Source: Cricetomys ansorgei
Lineage: Eukaryota > Chordata > Mammalia > Rodentia > Nesomyidae
DNA: 64,000 nt
Assembly (NCBI GenBank): GCA_026225945.1
Contig: JAMJFZ010001133.1
Span: forward strand, 19,535,001 to 19,599,000
Reading direction: 5' to 3'
Part shown: in pieces, positions 33,623 through 44,142 of the stretch
Layout: the number at the start of each line of letters is the position of its first letter
Position numbering within the stretch: the first letter of the stretch is position 1
The notes under the pieces: model-generated
The model's database searches: none
The model's input: the letters and a program-made list of their open reading frames with translations, nothing else
What the model was told of the DNA's origin: nothing
Translations under genes and position numbers: made by a program

Positions 33623-34129
33623 TTCTTCGTCTTCGAGAGACATATAAGGCCGGAATGAAGTTCTCCCCTGACGTTCTACAGTTGTTCTGTAAACCATATC
33701 CAGTCCACACCACTGCTCACCTGGCTACTGATGGGTCAGTCAGTTTTCTGGAGTCTTCCCTCCTCCTGCGTCTCAGAAAACCTGAAAATATGGTCATCGG
33801 GCCATGCTGAGCCCACTTGCTCAGGCCCACTTGGCCCCGTACAGTCTTTCCATTACTCTGTGTCAAGCTCAATCACAGAGGCCCCTTTAGTCCTCTGGCC
33901 TGAACTTTCACGTTTTTCTCTTGCCATCGATTCAAAGAGACTGTTATCTAAGACCGTGCTCATGCAGCTCTGTCACAGGCAAACAACCCCACCAGTGTGA
34001 AGTCATATTGCCTGATGACCTGTGCACGCAGTTGTGTCTTCTGGCATCCCAGACCCTTTGTCTTCTAAAGCAGAACTCGTTGGAAATTCTCTTCGGGGGG
34101 GGCATGCAATTTTTAAAACTTATATTTGT
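33623..34129. other. 0.5 kb unclassified, relatively GC-rich
   Basis: Less AT-rich than its neighbours, with an 89-codon (33731-34000) and a 139-codon (34022-34441) plus frame. Neither shows a domain, and the second runs into an L1-like segment. No repeat family recognised. Confidence 0.4.
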
Positions 34130-34262
34130 TTGAGAATCTTACTGTTTTTATTGAAACGGAGTCATAGGCATGTCCACCCCCTTTCTCCCTCAAGCTCCTC
34201 CCAGCTATGCTCCACTGAAGCCCTCCCATACCCTCCTCTCAAATTGATCCACTTAGTATTTT
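34130..34262 (-). mobile_element. possible L1 3' end fragment
   Basis: 'CCCCCTTTCTCCCTCAAGCT', 'AAGCCCTCCCATACCCTCCT' and 'CTCAAATTGATCCACTTAG' resemble the pyrimidine-rich reversed L1 3' end, as at 25005 and 36462. Confidence 0.45.
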
Positions 34263-35149
34263 TTGTTTATTTGTTTCCTGAGTTTCTGAGTCAAACAGGT
34301 GTTTCTTCTGGAGATGGAAATGTGTTGCACTGCTTTCATTCACTTGCAGAGGAATGTTTCACGTTTTTCCGTCAGCAGGGGTCATTTCAGCACAAAGTAA
34401 ACCGTTTCTATTGGTGTAGAATATGCTTAACATGCAAATGAAATGTATAATTTTTTAGTGAAGTTTATATTTCAAAATATTTTCATTTCACTGAAAGGTA
34501 TCATATCTACCAGGTCATGTTGAAAGATCACTTACAAGTGGAGTTTAGATGATAAATCATTGCACTAATGAGTAACTTGTGTTCTGTTTTGTGTTATGAA
34601 TTATTTAATTGTGAAACATTAACTTTTAGAATAAAACAACTTATATTAAACTGAGAAATGAGGTGTTGGTGACATAGACTTACCTTAATAGTTCAAATGA
34701 TAGTAGTAAAAGCTGTCTTCCATCTTAAATTTCAATTTACAAATAAAAAATGACAAATGAACATTGACTCTTCATATCATAGTAATTTTTCACACAGCAT
34801 GATTAACTATAATAATGGTGTTGGACAAGCTATAATCAAAGAACTACATTTTCAAAATTCATTTCTGGGCAATTACTGAAACACATTTCATAATAATATA
34901 CTAACTTCAGTAAAATTTCCATAATATGGACATTATGAATACTTCCTTGAACAATAAGCTGCTGGCATGTTGAAATCCTAGCAGAGGACTTGAGCAGTAA
35001 AGATCATCTCTCAATACTGTCTATTCTAGAAGAGAAGATAAATTATAAAGTTTCTCAAACAACAGGTGCATATTAAATGGCAGTGACCAGTATTGTGTTA
35101 ATATATGGCCAATGGAAATAACATTTTACAGATTAAAATATTTATCAAA
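34263..35149. other. 0.9 kb without recognised features
   Basis: AT-rich. Nothing named. Confidence 0.45.
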
Positions 35150-35330
35150 CTCTCGAGAGATAGCTTAGAAGTGAACACATGTTTCTCTTGCAGATGACCC
35201 AGGTTCATTTCCCAGCATGCATGTGGTGACTCAACCATTTGTATCCCAGTTCCAGGGTATCCCTCTCCTCCTTCTGGCCTCTGCCAGCAACAGGCATGCA
35301 CATGGTGCACAGACAAAAATTACCATTTAC
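35150..35330 (+). mobile_element. B3-type SINE
   Basis: 'GAGAGATAGCTTAGAAGTGA', 'TCTCTTGCAGATGACCCAGG', 'TATCCCAGTTCCAGGGTATC' and 'CTTCTGGCCTCTGCCAGCAA' give the B3 order from head to tail. Confidence 0.8.
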
Positions 35331-35339
35331 ATTACCAGG

Positions 35340-35490
35340 GAAAGACACATGTGTGCTATGTTGTCATTTGGAGGTCAGAGCACAAGTGGCAGGATCTGGG
35401 TTCTCCTTTCACCAAGTGGGTCCTTGGGATCTGATGTAGGTTCCCAGGGATGATGGCTGCTGAGCCGTTTCATCAGCCCCAGGGTAGTTT
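35340..35490 (-). mobile_element. B4-type SINE
   Basis: 'TTTGGAGGTCAGAGCACAAG', 'GGATCTGGGTTCTCCTTTCA' and 'TGAGCCGTTTCATCAGCCCC' are reversed B4 landmarks. It faces the preceding B3, tail to tail. Confidence 0.75.
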
Positions 35491-36084
35491 ACTTCAAAAG
35501 AATCCTCGTGTGGATGAATTATCAAGTGTTCTGAAAGTCATGGTCTTTGTTTCCTGCTCAAATTTACCTTCCTGTCACCTACATAAACACAAATCCTTTT
35601 CAAAGATTACAAAGAGGCCTGTAAATGATGTACTATTGCAATTTGTCTCATCGACCAAAATCCAAAAATTGAAAGAGTGTAGATGATTCAACTAGGTTGA
35701 TTTGGTTCACTTCTTCCAAATTCAGTATCCTATTAATTAGCAATACGGTGTTATTCTCTCATTTTCCTTTTCATACAAATCTGCGAGTATAGAAATAATT
35801 TCACACCCAGTTTCATCCAGCATAGAAAATTGTCAATGGCCACTTGTGCAAAATTGCTGATTATTTTCCTCATCTCCTAAGTAGTGTCCTGCAGTTCTCT
35901 CTGGTGTCGTGTGGATTAATTTTACTTCACACTGCTGGAGAAGAATAACCGGTGTCAAGAAATAAATCCCATTGTGAATTAGGAGATGTGACGTTTCCAA
36001 AACTACTACAGCTTAGGTTTCTTCATTTGAAAGTCTCTCCGCTGCGGGAGCTCTTTATCATTCCCACACATCTTCCCATTCGTT
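35491..36084. other. 0.6 kb unclassified
   Basis: No repeat or gene recognised. Confidence 0.4.
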
Positions 36085-36330
36085 CATTTGTCGCGGAAAT
36101 GTGAACTTACCATTTAGGTGCCAAGCAGAACGGGAGATGCTACATGTGAAGGAACAGCATATAGATATCACTTTTTATGGGCACCTGGCCAGCTAACTGG
36201 GAAGAGCAGACATTGAAACAAATATTTTATTCAAAGTAATATGCTAGGGAGGGGTTGTGTTTCCATGTGTGCATATAAGTATCATGTGCAAGGCACTAAT
36301 TTAGTACTAGCGAAGTATGCATTGGGAGAA
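36085..36330 (+). mobile_element. possible L2/MIR-class old repeat
   Basis: 'TTACCATTTAGGTGCCAAGC' then 'GGGAGATGCTACATGTGAAG' and 'GACATTGAAACAAATATTTT' recall the L2-type 3' consensus (TACTATGTGCCAGGC..AAACAAATAAAT). Low similarity. Confidence 0.35.
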
Positions 36331-36461
36331 TAACATAGCTCTGTCTTGAGAGATTAGAGAAAATACCTCCAAAGAAGGGAATATTCACTAGATTTTGAAG
36401 GGTTGAACTGTTTTCCTCAGTTAGCTTCCCAAACTGGGATTATAGATATGCATCCCTATGC

Positions 36462-36650
36462 CTTTTTAAAATTAATTCTTTTTATATGTGAGATTATAAT
36501 TTAATTACATAATTTTCTTTTCCCTTTCTTCCCTCCAAAATCTCCCATATATTCCTCCTTACCCTTTTTCAAATCCATGGACTCTTTTTTCCAGAAATTG
36601 TTGTTACATACATGTATGTACATACACATTCCTAAGTTCACAAATACAAC
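36462..36650 (-). mobile_element. L1 3' UTR end
   Basis: 'GAGATTATAATTTAATTACA', 'TTCCCTTTCTTCCCTCCAAA', 'TTTTCAAATCCATGGACTCT' and 'AAATTGTTGTTACATACATG' match the reversed L1 3' UTR, also seen at 25005-25165. Confidence 0.7.
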
Positions 36651-36654
36651 CTAC

Positions 36655-36840
36655 TCAGTCTGTTTTTTAAAAGAGAGAGAGAGAAAGGATGGAATTGAAA
36701 GGCTGTGTAAATGGGGAGGATCTGGGAGGGGATGAGATCTGGAAAACCAAGATCAGAATATATTTTATGAGAAAAATCCCTTTTCAATCTAAAAAAAAAT
36801 GTTTTAAAAATGCATGTGAGAAACAGGAAATGTGGTGAAA
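36655..36840 (+). mobile_element. L1 3' end with A-tail
   Basis: GA repeat, 'ATGGGGAGGATCTGGGAGGG', 'CCAAGATCAGAATATATTTT' and a terminal A-rich tract are the end of another L1 3' UTR. It is in opposite orientation to the preceding piece. Confidence 0.75.
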
Positions 36841-37159
36841 ATTAAAATTTGAAACATTCCAAATTGCTGAACAACTTTATGTTAAATTGTGATGAAATGA
36901 AAATGACATATATTGCTTACAAAGTGACTGCTTATGATATGTAAAGCTATTAGCAATTCTGCTAAGATAAAGTTTTCATTTCAGAGTGTTCTACAGTTTA
37001 AACACAGATGGGCAGAGCTATGTGAAAAACTCAAAGAAATTCAGGTCAGGCTTCTTGATCTATCTATCTTAGCAGGGAGCATAGCCAATGCTGTGGAGTA
37101 TATTCTTCGTATTCAAAGTATGTTCTATTAAATATTCTCTTAGCGTTATGAAAACTTGC

Positions 37160-37508
37160 TCGTTCTTATCTTTTCTTATCACTGTGATAAAATACCTGAA
37201 AGCAGCCATTTAGAGAAGGAAGTGGCCATTTCATTAGGAGGAATCATGGACTCGGGAGCTTGAGGAACTTGGTCTTAAAACATTTGAACTCAGAAAACAG
37301 GAAGATAAATGGTTCTCAGGACCTTTTTTCCATTTTTTTTTTCAGTCCAGAACCTCATTCAGTGAGATGGTTCTGCTGCATTTAAGGGCATTTGATGTTT
37401 CCACATCAAATAACCTAATCTACAAAACCTTTCACAGATACATCCAGAGGTTTGCTTCTGTGATAATTTAAAAGCTTGCCAAGCTGACATCAGGATTTAC
37501 CATTACAG
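37160..37508 (-). mobile_element. LTR-like rodent repeat (family B relative), diverged
   Basis: 'TTATCACTGTGATAAAATAC', 'AGGAAGTGGCCATTTCATTA' and 'AGCTTGCCAAGCTGACATCA', ending ATTTACCATTACAGG, follow the reversed order of the 'GGTTGTCAACTTGAC' repeat group. Confidence 0.55.
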
Positions 37509-37611
37509 GTACATATTATTATTTTATAGTAAAGACTTCATATTTCTTCGTAAATAAGTGACATTTTCATTCTATTAGATGGGAGCCTCTGTGAGGTGCC
37601 TGATTGTACAA

Positions 37612-37842
37612 AAAATATATTCAAGGGAGTAGGAGAAATGGCTCAGCAGTTAAGTGCACCTGCTGCTTTTGCAGAGGAGCCATGTTTGTTTCCCAATACC
37701 TACATAGTGGCTCCCAACCATCTGTAACTCCAGTTTCAGGGCATCTTATGTCCTCTTCTTACTTCACAGCATTGTATGAACGTGCTTCACGTATACACAT
37801 GCAGGCAAAAACACTCATACTACAATACGAATAAGTAATTAA
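37612..37842 (+). mobile_element. B3-type SINE
   Basis: 'GGAGAAATGGCTCAGCAGTT', 'CACCTGCTGCTTTTGCAGAG', 'GTGGCTCCCAACCATCTGTA' and 'ACATGCAGGCAAAAACACTC', ending in an A-rich tail. Nearly full-length and well preserved. Confidence 0.9.
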
Positions 37843-37867
37843 AAAATGTCTGCCATGCACATTAAAT

Positions 37868-38870
37868 ACAGGGCCCAGAGGCCCCTGAGCTAGAAGTGAT
37901 CTGAATATGTCCTCCCTGAGGATTATCTTTTATGGTAACAGAAGACATCATGCAAGCTTCTCAAGGAGGGTAGCAATCAATAGTCCTACCCAGCTGTGAC
38001 ACCTATGAACCACAATGACCGGCTTGGCATGATAACCCTGTAGAAAGCAGTAGTGGCGCATGTTTCTTGGCATTAACAAATGGTTCTCTAATTTGATTTA
38101 AGACTCTGGACAAGAAAGGAATAATGCCTGGTATTGGAAACCTAGCCAACTTCCCAGAGCTAGTGAAGTCACTTTCCTAAAGGAGCATAGTCCCTAGCTA
38201 CATTCTAAATATTTGTCCTTGTACCTACAGAAATGTATAGTCCCATCCTCATTGAGGAAACTTCTTTTTGTAACAGAAAAGATCATAACAGAAAACCACA
38301 ACCAATCAAGATGCAGATTTGGGGAGCCCAGTTCCAGTGGATACAACTACAGAACACTCCCACACTTAAAGCTCAGGGAGCATTGTGGAAGAGGGGGCAG
38401 AAAGATTGTAAGAGCCAGAGAGGATCAGGGAGTTTACTGTGAGATGGTGTCTCTTAGCAATGTCAGGAGCTCCATCCATAAATTATCACCATCATGACTG
38501 TAGACATGAGCTGAACAAGGAAAACAACAATGAACACGCTAACGTGGATGAGAAAGAGTAGATGAGAAAACTACAGGCAACTAAGGAATGCCAAGAAATG
38601 TTCTTCCTTAGGGAAGAGCCCACAGTTGGTTATCCAGTGCCAAATGGTCAGCCCTGGAAGCATACATACAAGTAACATTTACAGACTGAGTAGATTTAGT
38701 TAATATATTTAAGGATTTATGTATTTAACAACACTTAATTAAAAAAGAAGAGATGAGTTTGAGAGACAGCAAGGAGGTTTAGTAAGGTATGGAGGAAGAT
38801 ATGGGAAAGTATAATCATGTAATTATATTGTACTCTCAAATACAAAAAGGATATGTCTGAATCCACGGGT
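37868..38870 (+). mobile_element. L1 3' UTR, about 1 kb
   Basis: Contains 'TGACACCTATGAACCACAAT', 'AACCACAACCAATCAAGATG', 'GAGGGGGCAGAAAGATTGTA', 'GTTATCCAGTGCCAAATGGT', 'GTAACATTTACAGACTGAGT', and an 'ATAATCATGTAATTATATTG' end. It overlaps the modules found at 12745-13137 (+) and 25961-26140 (-), so these three are the same L1 3' UTR type. No ORF2 sequence is attached. Confidence 0.8.
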
Positions 38871-39049
38871 TAGAAAATTCTGTGGAACTTAGCATTGATA
38901 TTGGCCTTATGTTTTATTTGGATTCCTTCTCAGCCATCTTCAACAGAGCAGCAACTTGAAGATGCTGTGGAAGAGAGAACAGAAAAAACATGGAGACTGA
39001 TTAGAGGGTTTGGCTTTTGTACCAAGTAAGAGGCACCCTCTTTGTGTTG

Positions 39050-39345
39050 TATATGTTTGTATGTGTTCCCGCATGCATGTGCACCTAGTGATCAGGGAGA
39101 AATGGTAAGCGTCTTTATCGATAATTTTTCACCTGAGTTTTTGAGAGGGAGGTCCTCATTGAACCTGGTGCTCACAGTTTCAGCAAGAATGACTCATCCG
39201 TGAACTTCAAGGATGCTGTCTACAGCTCTTCAGTACCGTTGTTATGGGCATATGCCGCTGGGCCTAGCTTTTTATGTGAGTTCTGGAAATCTGAGCTCAC
39301 GTCCTCATGCTTGCCTGTCAGACTGATCCATCTACTCAATCTAAG
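39050..39345 (-). mobile_element. RSINE1/B4-type SINE, full length
   Basis: 'GCATGCATGTGCACCTAGTG', 'GAACCTGGTGCTCACAGTTT', 'GGCCTAGCTTTTTATGTGAG', 'GAGCTCACGTCCTCATGCTT' and a degraded head 'GACTGATCCATCT' follow reversed RSINE1 order, including its B1-like middle. Confidence 0.7.
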
Positions 39346-39354
39346 TAATTTTAG

Positions 39355-40004
39355 TATTAAAGACTATTCTACCCCTCCCTCCTTATCAAATCCTTTCCCC
39401 CAGGGCTTGGGGAACTCTGCAGAGAAGGAGGCAGAAAAGTGAAAGTGCCAGAGGGGACGGAGGACAACAAGGAAGCAAGGCCTTCTAGCTACAACAGGGT
39501 GGGTGCACACGTGAACTCCGGGACTGAAGCAGCATGCACGGGGCCTCTGTGGGTCTGCGCTGGACGGGGTCCTAGAGCTGAAAGAAGAGATAGACACAAG
39601 TCCCCATCCCTAACCCAGACGCTATCTCCAATGGACAGCAACTTGTAGAAGAAAACAGTTTTCCCAAGGGAGTCTCACTGGGGAAATAAACCACTCTTTA
39701 GGGAAGGCCTCATGCTCAGCAGTAAATGGCCAACAGAAAGAGACATTGTCTTTGGAGGCTGTTTCATAATGTTAAGTAGAGGCATCTTCCCCCCACCTTA
39801 GATTTACAGGTTCTTTACATATATATTATGGCTTCTGGTTTCGGTTTCGGTTTTTATGGAATTCCTGTGTGCCTATCTCAGCATTTATACATCTTTCTTG
39901 TGCTTTTCCTTTGGCTCTTTCTCTTGGTTGCTTGTTTTGTCATATTCCAATTAGCTTGTTTTCTATTTCTCTTATTTTATTTTACTCCTTAAATTCCTGT
40001 TTAT
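39355..40004 (+). mobile_element. L1 3' UTR (second type), 5' part
   Basis: 'CAGGGCTTGGGGAACTCTGC', 'CGGAGGACAACAAGGAAGCA', 'GGGTCCTAGAGCTGAAAGAA', 'GACGCTATCTCCAATGGACA', then the T-rich second half with 'GGCTCTTTCTCTTGGTTGCT'. It is closely parallel to 47745-48405. The element is split by the B1 at 40005-40155 and ends at 40156-40300. Confidence 0.85.
39993..40004. repeat. target-site duplication of B1, left copy
   Basis: ATTCCTGTTTAT here and again at 40156-40167 flank the B1. In the uninterrupted L1 relatives the sequence occurs once. Confidence 0.85.
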
Positions 40005-40155
40005 TTTTCTTCTTTTCTTTGTTTTTTCAAGACAAAGTAACTCTGGCTGTCCTGGAGCTCACTCTGTAGACCAGGCTGGCCTTGAACTCAGAGATCCACT
40101 TGCCTCTGCCTCTGCAGTGCTGGGATTAAAGGCGTGTACCACCACCACCAGGCAG
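40005..40155 (-). mobile_element. B1 SINE inserted in L1 3' UTR
   Basis: Reversed A-tail (T-rich, 40005-40026), then 'AAGACAAAGTAACTCTGGCT', 'GTCCTGGAGCTCACTCTGTA', 'GACCAGGCTGGCCTTGAACT' and 'GCAGTGCTGGGATTAAAGGC'. Flanked by the 12-bp duplication ATTCCTGTTTAT. Confidence 0.92.
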
Positions 40156-40300
40156 ATTCCTGTTTATATTCTAATGAGAGGCAGAAAATGTTCAGTTCTA
40201 GATAGGAGGGAAGATGGAGAGGAGCTGGGAGTATAGAGGCAGGAGAAAACATAACCAGAACATATGGCATGAAAAAATATTTTTAGCAAACTAAAAAAGA
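40156..40300 (+). mobile_element. L1 3' UTR, terminal part after B1
   Basis: Resumes with ATTCCTGTTTATATTCTAAT, then 'GAGAGGCAGAAAATGTTCAG', 'GGAGGGAAGATGGAGAGGAG' and 'AACCAGAACATATGGCATGA', matching the 3' end order at 48255-48405. Confidence 0.8.
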
Positions 40301-40559
40301 ATATTTGAAACGCTTGGGTGGGACAGGGAGGATACTTTTCAGAATTCAATAAAAATATATTCAATTTTTATGTACATATTCTTTACCCAAATTCTCCAAA
40401 GTTGCTTTTGAAATATATTATTGGTTCAAAATCCTGCAAGGAATCTAAAATTCTTGTTTCACTGGACACAGTTCTCATCGCCAAGATGCTATTGGATTGT
40501 AATCAGAAAGTATAGACACCTTCACTGACTGGTCTTTTTGTCTAAGTGTTTTGGTTGGT

Positions 40560-40690
40560 TTGGAGAAGATTGTTCTTTGTTTTGAGAAGGAATTTCACTC
40601 TGGGTCCCCTCTGATCTAGAACTCCCCTTGGATAACAGCTGACTTCAAATGCAGCTCTTGGCATTTAACTGCCCAGTGTACATCTTCCCT
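40560..40690 (-). mobile_element. B1 SINE, diverged
   Basis: 'GTTTTGAGAAGGAATTTCAC', 'TGATCTAGAACTCCCCTTGG' and 'GACTTCAAATGCAGCTCTTG' follow reversed B1 order with many changes. Confidence 0.45.
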
Positions 40691-40729
40691 TGACAGTTTC
40701 ATTTTAATTTTTTTTATTATATTTATTTA

Positions 40730-40895
40730 TGTATTTTTGTAAAAACAGGGTGGTAAGCATATGCCATAATGCATGTGTGAAGGTTGCAACTTTTCAGGAG
40801 TGAGTTCTGTCCATTCACCATGTAGGTCCCAGGGACTAAACTTGGGTAACCTGGTTTGATTTTTCCCACTGAGTAATCTTTAGAGACTCAAATGA
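40730..40895 (-). mobile_element. B4-type SINE
   Basis: 'GCATATGCCATAATGCATGT', 'TTCAGGAGTGAGTTCTGTCC', 'ACCATGTAGGTCCCAGGGAC' and 'CCACTGAGTAATC' are reversed B4 landmarks. Confidence 0.65.
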
Positions 40896-41079
40896 CACTT
40901 TTTTTTTTTTACATGAAGTTTATTTACTACAAGACAATTCAGATGTCTAGTTGATAATCTCTAAATTTAAACAAGTTTAACACATTGAACTCGGTGTAAT
41001 GTACCACAACAGTTCTTACTATGTGTTTAATTCTGTACACAGAGCGTAGTGATAATTGGAGGTAAATAATAATTGTTTT

Positions 41080-41268
41080 GGGTGGTTAGACAGTTAATAT
41101 TGGTTGTCAACTTGATTTGGCTAGTAAGTGCCGTGAGTGTGGACCCCATCTTTTGCTACATCTGTCGGATGATTTTCAGAGATGGTTCAATGAGTAAGGA
41201 AACGAGCCTTTAATGTGGTGGCACCATCCGATGAGCAGGAACCATGGGTTCATCAAAAGGGTGAAAAT
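41080..41268 (+). mobile_element. LTR-like rodent repeat, 3'-truncated
   Basis: 'GTTAATATTGGTTGTCAACT', 'AGATGGTTCAATGAGTAAGG' and 'GTGGTGGCACCATCCGATGA' follow the 5' half of the 'TTGGTTGTCAACTTGAC' repeat. The RSINE1 at 41270 begins where it stops. Confidence 0.55.
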
Positions 41269-41269
41269 G

Positions 41270-41620
41270 AGGGGCTAAGGAGATCTCTGTGGGTAAGAGT
41301 GCCTGCTCTTCAAGCATGGGGGCCTGAATTCAACTTCTCAGTAACAACATAAAAACCCTCCACATGGCTGTGCCCCGCTGCAACCCCTGCATTGTAGGGG
41401 ACAGAGACAGGAGGATCACTAGGGCTCTTTTCCATATATTCCAAATATTCCTATTTCCATATTCAGTGAGAAATCCTGTCTCAGCTTAATAAAGAAGAGA
41501 GTGATAAAGCAGGACACGTGATGCCCTCCTCCGGCCTGAAGGTACACAGGGCTCGGCTGGTGTGTACATACACATGCGCATCTATCACACATACAGACAC
41601 TCCCCCCCCACACACCAACA
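41270..41620 (+). mobile_element. RSINE1/B4-type SINE
   Basis: 'GGGGCTAAGGAGATCTCTGT', 'TGCCTGCTCTTCAAGCATGG', 'AGAGACAGGAGGATCACTAG', 'ATTCAGTGAGAAATCCTGTC' and 'GATGCCCTCCTCCGGCCTGA' give RSINE1 order with a CA-rich 3' end. Confidence 0.8.
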
Positions 41621-42485
41621 CCAGAGTGGTAGAGCCAGCAGAATACCAGCTCTGCTTCCTAACCTGCCCAGCTGTGATGAAGCAACCTCCTGCAGCCACA
41701 GACGGTAGCTCTTCCTGCCTCTATGCATTCCCAGCCACGGTGGACTGTGTCCCTTGAACTTTTAGAAAAACAACAAAACAAAACAAAAGGACCTTTCCTT
41801 GAACAAGTTGTGTTTTGGTTAGGTATTTGGTCACAGCAAAGAATAAGGTAATATGGTGAGGATAGTACAGGGTCTTATTATCTGTCATCTCTACATTAGC
41901 TACTTAAAAGAATATTACTAGCTAATTAGAACAGAAAATATGTAACATGTATGTGGTTCACTTATGGCCATGTTTGAATTTGTGATTATTAGTTTTAAGA
42001 CTCCAAATCTCTACAAATAATAGAATTTTTAAAATTGTTATTCCTGGGGATGCATATGTTTGTATGTGGGAAAAGCACAAGCTAATAGCATGAAGCAAAA
42101 ATCCCTATGGCGAGATCATCTATGAAGGTGTACATTACGTTTTCTATGAACCTCATGGATTTTATGTTTACAGCCTTCAAATAAACTAACGTCTTTTAAA
42201 CAAGAACCAGCATCATAGCTTTGGCTTGAATTCCAAAAAGCCAAACTAAAATCCAAGAAGTACTTGAAAATTACAGTAATATGACACAGGTTATTAATTT
42301 TCTTACTTTTACTAACAAAGAATAAGCTATAAACAAAAGAAATATTAATTTTGGACAAAAGTGAGTAATGAGAATCTTAATTATAGGGTCAGTGTTCAGT
42401 GCTGTCTGATTTATATGCAATCTGTAGGAAGTGCTGCTTATTTCACAGGATTCCCTCAGCCCCCTGTTCCCACCAGTTACTTCAA
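41621..42485. other. 0.85 kb unclassified
   Basis: A short AAAC-rich run near 41765-41788. No gene or repeat otherwise recognised. Confidence 0.4.
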
Positions 42486-42506
42486 ACACACACACACGCA
42501 CACACA

Positions 42507-42548
<42 letters not shown>
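42486..42548. repeat. (CA)n microsatellite
   Basis: About 60 bases of CA with CGCA and CTCA interruptions near its start. Confidence 0.95.
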
Positions 42549-42551
<3 letters not shown>

Positions 42552-42607
42552 TCAGGTTGCTTTTTGAAAGACAAATTATGAATTAACACAATATCTCATA
42601 GTTTCCC

Positions 42608-42678
42608 AAGATCTGAAGTTTGGAATTTTATTTTTATTCTCTTTTGTTTGTTTTATTTGCCTGATTGTTTTCTAAAGA

Positions 42679-42735
<57 letters not shown>

Positions 42736-42845
42736 CATGGAGTTGGATGAGTGGGGAGGTGCGGAGGATCTGGGAGGTGGGGGGAGGAAAACTGTGATCA
42801 GAAAATATTATATGAATTTTCAATAAAAAATGAAAAAACAAATAC
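42608..42845 (+). mobile_element. L1 3' end with internal (GA)n
   Basis: T-rich lead, '(GA)n' at 42677-42732, then 'GGGAGGTGCGGAGGATCTGG', 'GAGGAAAACTGTGATCAGAA' and an A-tail with AATAAAAAATG. This matches the very 3' end of the rodent L1 3' UTR; the short GA tract there has expanded. Confidence 0.8.
42677..42732. repeat. (GA)n microsatellite inside L1 3' UTR
   Basis: GAGAGGGA start then about 23 uninterrupted GA units. The relative at 36667-36685 has only a short GA run. Confidence 0.95.
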
Positions 42846-44004
42846 AACTAAAGAAAAATAAATCACTCACAGCATGATTGCAAAGAAGCAGTTTACCACG
42901 TACCTTGCAGATGCATCTGCCTGGATTAGGTATTGTGTCCCGTGGCTTATGCATCCTTAGACGGCTAGAGCTGCATAGTGCTTCTAAGTATTAGAATCAC
43001 GTAAGTCACTGTGTGCATGCATTCTATGTGTGCCAAGCCCTGTCTTCCCACTACAGAGAGTGCAGGCTAGCAAGACCTTTATGGCCATGGAGCCTTCTGA
43101 CTGGATATTTCTCATTTCAATTTAATATACTGGAATCCTGACATATAGTTCACAATCTTAGGGTGAATCTCCCTAATAGTTCCCTTTCAGTATCCTGGCC
43201 AAAGGACATTCCTAAACCTACCTAGGAAAGGTCAGCTAAAGGACTGGGTAAATACAATTTCACTCTGCTTCCTGAAGTTTGCACTCTTCAACAAACCTCT
43301 GCCCTCACTATCTGCCTACCTCTTAGAGATGACTTCATTGTGTGGGGAGGGGTATTAAGAGGATTATGAACAAAACTAGCCTGGCCTGGTACATTTTATT
43401 TTTGCCTTATATAGCATATTCCCCTTCTGTATCTAGTAGCTCAAAAAAGAAAAATTTAGCAGTGTGTCATTCTGATGCTTTTTAAACTTCAACTGCCTAA
43501 ATCTGGGTAGTATGCCAGCATTGTATGGTTTCAATAGAACACATGGCTTCTTGAGTTTAAGAGCAAGCAGTGTACTTAAACAAGATATGTAAAGATTAGA
43601 CAGGGAAATTTAAAATCACTTTCAAGTAAACCATACTAGTACATTTTCAATACCTGGGGGAAAATGCCTGTGTTGAAATAATTTAACTATTTTGATAAAT
43701 GTCAGCTATAAGCAAAAAAATAATAAGACACATAATGCTCTTTTGTAGTAATTGCTGTCCAAACTGCCAGTTTGTACACAGTGCTTACACAGACTGGAAC
43801 GAGCTATTTTACCAACAGATAAAATCCAACAAATAGTGCATATCCTACCATCTAGCCCTTTTCCCAATAAGTATCATTACATTTGATTTGCTATCTGTCC
43901 TTAACTATTCCATAAACTTACACAAGTTCTATCATTAAAGTGAAATACCTTTCCACTTCAGCACTAGCTGTGACACACATTCCTCTACTGCTCTGTTTTT
44001 CTTC
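42846..44004. other. 1.15 kb without recognised features
   Basis: No gene or repeat I can name. Confidence 0.4.
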
Positions 44005-44142
44005 TTTTAGTCAGTGCCCTACTGTGTAACTCTGAGTGGCCTGGCACCTGCTGTTTAGACGAGGCTGCCTTTACAGCAGTCCACCTGCGTGTGCCTCCCA
44101 AGTATTGGGCTTAAAGGTGCACATCATCACGCCTGGCTCTTC
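44005..44142 (-). mobile_element. B1 SINE, diverged
   Basis: 'GCCCTACTGTGTAACTCTGA', 'GAGGCTGCCTTTACAGCAG' and 'CCCAAGTATTGGGCTTAAAG' then 'CATCACGCCTGGCT' follow reversed B1 order. Confidence 0.7.

Noticed and set aside
34022..34441. 139-codon plus-strand frame
   Set aside because: It passes through an L1-like pyrimidine-rich segment and has no recognisable domain.
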